64,000 nucleotides of DNA from Acanthacorydalis orientalis (Eukaryota; Arthropoda; Insecta; Megaloptera; Corydalidae). The position numbers and the translations under genes were made by a program. The notes under the pieces are model-generated. The model saw nothing but the letters and a program-made list of their open reading frames with translations. It was not told where the DNA came from and searched no databases. The DNA is taken from contig CM068313.1 of NCBI GenBank assembly GCA_034766995.1, positions 12,406,012 to 12,470,011 of the forward strand, written 5' to 3'. The stretch's first letter is position 1; the number at the start of each line of letters is the position of its first letter. Below, in pieces: positions 60,640 to 64,000 of this stretch.

Positions 60640-61442
60640 TGACAATAGGTATTATTAGTCTAATTATTCATAATCTTTTGTGTACATTACAGTTGTGTTG
60701 GAAAATAGATTAAATGGATTATGTATTAGTAGTAATTGTATATGTGTCAAATATTTTATCGAATATGAATAATACGTATTTGAATCGCTTTGAAATAAAA
60801 TATGTTTTGCTAAAAGTATTTTAACGTTGCACATGTTTATCAAAACATCGATTATATTATTAAAAAATATATAAAATTGAAAAGTCTATAACTTATATAA
60901 ATAAACTTTAATTTTTTTTTATATGCTATACTATTTTTTTATTCTACATTTTATAAATCTCCAATCGTAAAAAATGCTCTTAAAATAACAGATTTTTACA
61001 TCGTCTAATATAGAAAAATATAAATCGAATATGTATTTGTAACTATTTAACTTCATTTCTTTTATTATTATTTTTTTTTTAAATAATGAGTAAAGAAATA
61101 TCTTTATAATGAAAAGCTAAACGGCTCTTAAATGATTAATTCAAACGTGGAGATGAAAAATATAAACAAGTTTCTTTCATAGTTCTTTATGTGATATTCA
61201 AATACATTTTTCTTATTATCGATTAGTAAATTTTAGGTTATTTAGGTGGTACACATTTAATTTGTGTCAAATTTAGCGTTGTAGATGGCTCTGGATTGGA
61301 TTTTGATAGTTGAACATTTTCTGCTTCTGTTTAAAATTTCAATCATTTTGGTTATCTTTATTTGTTTACAATTTCAATATTTTTAAGAAATCGATCTCAA
61401 TATGACATTTTTTTTTACATTTAAATCAAAATCTCTCTCTCT

Positions 61443-61479
<37 letters not shown>

Positions 61480-62243
61480 ATATCATAAAAAAGTATTCTA
61501 TAAAAAAACATGCAAATTTCATGTCACAGAGTCATGTATAGCAATTTGTAGTGTACAGTCAGAAACCTTGGACGATACTAACTGTTAAATTATAATTTAT
61601 TGTACACATGATTAGTAAATTGACGAGGTCCAAATTTTCATTACCCACATTACATACGTGTTTTACTTCACAAAACCATATCGTATATCAACATACGTTT
61701 AATTTAAATGTAGATTGATAGAGAGCATACGATCTTTGTAGACTTGTAGGCAGAGGTAGATGCACCAATATCGGCTGTTGAGTGGTAATATTCTTGTAAA
61801 AAGAAAGACGAAATTGAAAGCCTGAACGTTGGCCCACAATTTATTTCAGAAATTGTTTTACGTCGAAATTGATGTTCTGTGAATCGACAGAGCACAATAC
61901 ATACAGATACACACACATCCACACGGTTCAATCACCTACATAAACAGATCTCACAGGAGTTGCAAAACTATTCGACCTTGTGAAATCATTGTTAGAATAT
62001 ATTCATCATTGGCAGCTGCATGCGGCTAAAACATTGAAATAAGTCCTATGATTTGTGCCGAGGTAATAGTGAGCCATCATTCTATATCCACTACTACCAA
62101 GAATCTGTTTTTTTAATCGACTTCGAAGAATTTTCATATTAAACACAATTTATATGCTTGTGTGTTTATTTCATTTTTATATTACTAGAAAAAGAATAAA
62201 TTAATTATTATAGGCATTTTTACAAATAGAATTTGCGTGAGTC

Positions 62244-62298
<55 letters not shown>

Positions 62299-64000
62299 GT
62301 GTGTGTGTGTGTGTGTGTATATAATATATGAACGTATCTACAAGAAATATTAATTTATTTGTTTCTACTCTCGTTAATTTAAATATTTTTTTGATGCATG
62401 AAAAAGTATTATTAAAAAAACTTGCTAACGATTATATCAAAGAAATACTTTTGTTGGCACATATTCATACCAATAAGCAAAAATAATTTTTATATTGGCA
62501 TCGTATAGAAAAAAGTACAATACTTTTTATTTATCATATACTTGCAATCTACTAATATTTTTAATATAAGATTATGCAAATAATATTTTTTACACGATAT
62601 GCAATTCAGTAAGATTCATCTATTTCAGATATATTTAAAATTGCATTTATAAATAATATTAAAATACAACTGAATTTCTCTCGGAACTTAAATCATTCCA
62701 TTCTAAATACGTTCATACTGTTACATTTATTAGCATATCTCATCAAGTAAATGCCCAATTAAAGAGATAATTACAGTTACATATTTGATATTCTCGTTTT
62801 AATTACATTTATACCCTAATTCATCAGATAACGTAATTCCAGTGTTTCGAGTAAGGTATGAATAAATCGTACTGTAGGTAAACATTTCATTTAAACAATG
62901 ATGGTTATAATGAAATTGAAATAAAATTTAAATGATTGATATGGAATTGTAATAAAATAATCGTTATTGGTTAATTAGAACAATGTGAAATAATTTAATC
63001 GTCTGCATAAAATTAAAACCGGAGTCGGACTAGCACCGCCTGTATTTTTGATGGGAATTTTTTTTTAAATTATAACAAATGAAAAACAAAATGGTTTATA
63101 TATAAGTATAGAATATTTTTTATATTTCTTAAAAGTTAAAAAAAAATATATTTTTCAAAATCAACATCGAGTGAATAAATTATAAATGGTAACCTCTTAG
63201 TAGCTAAAATTCTCAATTGGGAACATGAAATCTAGATTTTCTCTCATTTGTCGTGCTTATATCATAATACATATTTATCTGAATGATATTTTTATCTATA
63301 AAATTTAAATTAAAATGAATATGTTTATTGATTGACGTGCTACACTTTTTTGAAGTTTATGCATTTTAAGAGTAGTTTGTTTAAAATTTGAGAATTGTTG
63401 ATTTTTTTATAAATAAATATGTTATTAAATTTATTGTAGTTTATATGAAAATTTAAAAATATTCTAACATTGACGAATGAAACGTTTAATGCAAAACTTT
63501 GAATTTCTAAATTAAAACAATAGAAAATAAAAAGTGCTAAGGTAAAAATGGTGGGATTTAATTCGGCTTTAATATATTTTTTGTATTATAAATTCACATT
63601 TATATTAATCTTATACACAATTCAGTTAAGGAATAAAACTCATACAGCTTGAATTGCCTGTTCGCAAAGTACTGTCTGATTTTTTTGTGTAAAACTAGAT
63701 TATTATAGATAAAACGGTTTATTTAATTAATTAATAGAATCCTTTGGAAATGGTCTAACGCGCAGATATCAGATTTAAAGCAAGGTTTGTATTTTTTTTA
63801 AATGTAATGCTAATTCCATCTATACTATAAATCATTATAAAAAACTACAGAAACATAGAACAAATAAATAATTACCATAATATGTAATTTCTTCAATCGT
63901 TATTACAGTAAAATTAGTTTTTTTTAATTATAAAATTTAAAATTTGTAATTTTACAAAGAATAATTATTATTTACCTACAGCGTTGTTTGAAATTAAAAT
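60640..64000. other. Gene-poor AT-rich region to window end
   Basis: No coding exon was recognised. A less AT-rich block at about 61690-62110 has open frames on the minus strand but no family match; (TA)n at about 61445-61476 and (TA)n-(GT)n at about 62252-62319. Confidence 0.4.
62252..62319. repeat. (TA)n-(GT)n microsatellite
   Basis: About 22 TA units followed closely by about 10 GT units. Confidence 0.9.

Noticed and set aside
61704..61931. 75-codon minus-strand frame
   Set aside because: No domain or neighbour exon recognised; kept only as part of a mixed-composition block.

Overview
The window looks like nuclear DNA from an AT-rich insect genome, probably hymenopteran. That is an inference from strong AT bias, dozens of (TA)n microsatellites, small genes with short AT-rich introns, and Tc1/mariner-type relics of a kind common in bees, ants and wasps. 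Nothing bacterial, plasmid-like or viral was seen: no operons, no CRISPR, no rRNA or tRNA that I could recognise.

The left 49 kb holds eight genes whose exons join in frame across splice sites I could read. In order: the 3' part of an alpha-galactosidase / alpha-N-acetylgalactosaminidase (+, 2111-12334; its first coding exon lies left of the window); PRMT3, a protein arginine methyltransferase (-, 15323-12981); a SLAIN-motif microtubule plus-end protein (+, 16999-20432); PYM, partner of Y14-Mago (-, 25144-24368); a centrin (+, 25803-26291, one exon); RNF121, a multi-pass RING E3 ligase (+, 27198-31175); glycine N-methyltransferase GNMT (+, 39621-44511, with a probable non-coding first exon at about 33597-33698); and ANKZF1/Vms1, the peptidyl-tRNA hydrolase of ribosome quality control (-, 49222-46009). 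The neighbours are functionally unrelated housekeeping genes. Arrangement matters mainly for shared promoters (PRMT3/SLAIN and PYM/centrin are head to head) and convergent 3' ends (alpha-Gal/PRMT3, SLAIN/PYM, GNMT/ANKZF1).

The right 15 kb (49.2-64 kb) contains no gene I can assemble. It holds many (TA)n tracts, one copy of a dispersed repeat that also flanks the 3' half of GNMT as an inverted pair, an internally deleted Tc1/mariner-type transposon (about 59726-60630), and several short GC-richer blocks that could be non-coding exons or regulatory DNA. One of these carries a short peptide reminiscent of a reeler domain.

The most notable structural observations are two U12-type (minor spliceosome) introns on either side of one 102-nt RING exon in RNF121, a GC-AG intron in the same gene, a GNMT intron more than half made of (TA)n, a NAGA-like/GLA-like hybrid substrate-loop residue pair in the alpha-galactosidase, and the inverted repeat pair around GNMT exons 4-7. 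I found no convincing novel multi-gene system.
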